Assembly (NCBI RefSeq): GCF_026343125.1
Contig: NZ_JAPEMB010000001.1
Span: 4,035,501 to 4,099,500, forward strand
Length of the DNA stretch: 64,000 nt
Source of the DNA: Streptomyces sp. NBC_00094
GTDB taxonomy: Bacteria; Actinomycetota; Actinomycetes; Streptomycetales; Streptomycetaceae
Direction of reading: 5' to 3'
Shown here: piece after piece, positions 63,989 to 64,000 of the stretch
How the letters are laid out: each line of letters begins with the position of its first letter
Position numbering within the stretch: position 1 is the stretch's first letter
Made by a program: the position numbers and the translations under genes
The notes under the pieces: generated by a model
Told to the model about the DNA's origin: nothing
The model's database searches: none
What the model saw: the letters and a program-made list of their open reading frames with translations, nothing else

Positions 63989-64000
63989 GTCCGCCCCCTC

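Overview
The window is the replication-origin region of a high-GC actinobacterium, almost certainly a Streptomyces. The evidence is the very GC-rich coding bias, many GTG starts, a long Pro/Gln/Arg-rich linker in DnaA, a long oriC made of many degenerate DnaA boxes, many parS sites, FemX, and a gene order that follows the known Streptomyces origin region. The same core order (crgA, cyclophilin, tRNA-Ala, tRNA-Ile, DUF3566, gyrA, gyrB, dciA, recF, dnaN, dnaA, rpmH, rnpA, yidC, jag, rsmG, parAB, trx genes, sigM, murJ, DUF6049, nucleotidyltransferase) is also known from mycobacteria.

Left arm (1-19.4 kb), read mostly on the minus strand and so co-directional with a leftward fork: the end of crgA (plus strand), a rhomboid protease, a cyclophilin, two small Streptomyces proteins, an acyltransferase, tRNA-Ala, a plus-strand HTH regulator / Ser-Thr kinase pair, an exported membrane-anchored protein, a DLW-39 miniprotein, tRNA-Ile, a DUF3566 membrane protein, gyrA, gyrB, dciA, recF, gnd and dnaN. 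oriC lies at about 19.42-20.39 kb between dnaN and dnaA. dnaA faces leftward and rpmH diverges from it.

Right arm: rpmH-rnpA-yidD-yidC-khpB form one plus-strand run covering ribosome, RNase P and membrane-insertion functions. rsmG and parA-parB follow. A long minus-strand run from 38.96 to 29.31 kb carries a DUF6049 cell-envelope protein, MurJ lipid II flippase, a membrane pseudokinase, SigM, its zinc-type anti-sigma factor, thioredoxin reductase and thioredoxin; it is plausibly one envelope/redox-stress unit. Then come the CCA-adding enzyme, an MFS transporter, inositol-phosphate synthase with a PadR regulator, a class A penicillin-binding protein, a GT87-like membrane protein, a PLP alanine-racemase-like protein, FemX, the rpsF-ssb-rpsR-rplI operon, a MATE transporter and dnaB. 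The last 7.5 kb is more accessory: an SDR, a serine beta-lactamase-like hydrolase, two acetyltransferases, a HAD phosphatase, a flavohemoglobin, a Nudix hydrolase and a LysR regulator.

Regulatory DNA is the richest layer. Nine parS or parS-like sites all lie right of oriC. One tandem pair sits inside near-perfect hairpins between convergent genes. Besides oriC there are two separate clusters of consensus DnaA boxes, between crgA and the rhomboid gene and just upstream of dnaB, plus a perfect box in the dnaA-rpmH gap. A 31-bp inverted repeat upstream of padR is a strong operator candidate. I found no IS element, prophage, CRISPR array or clearly undescribed multi-gene system.
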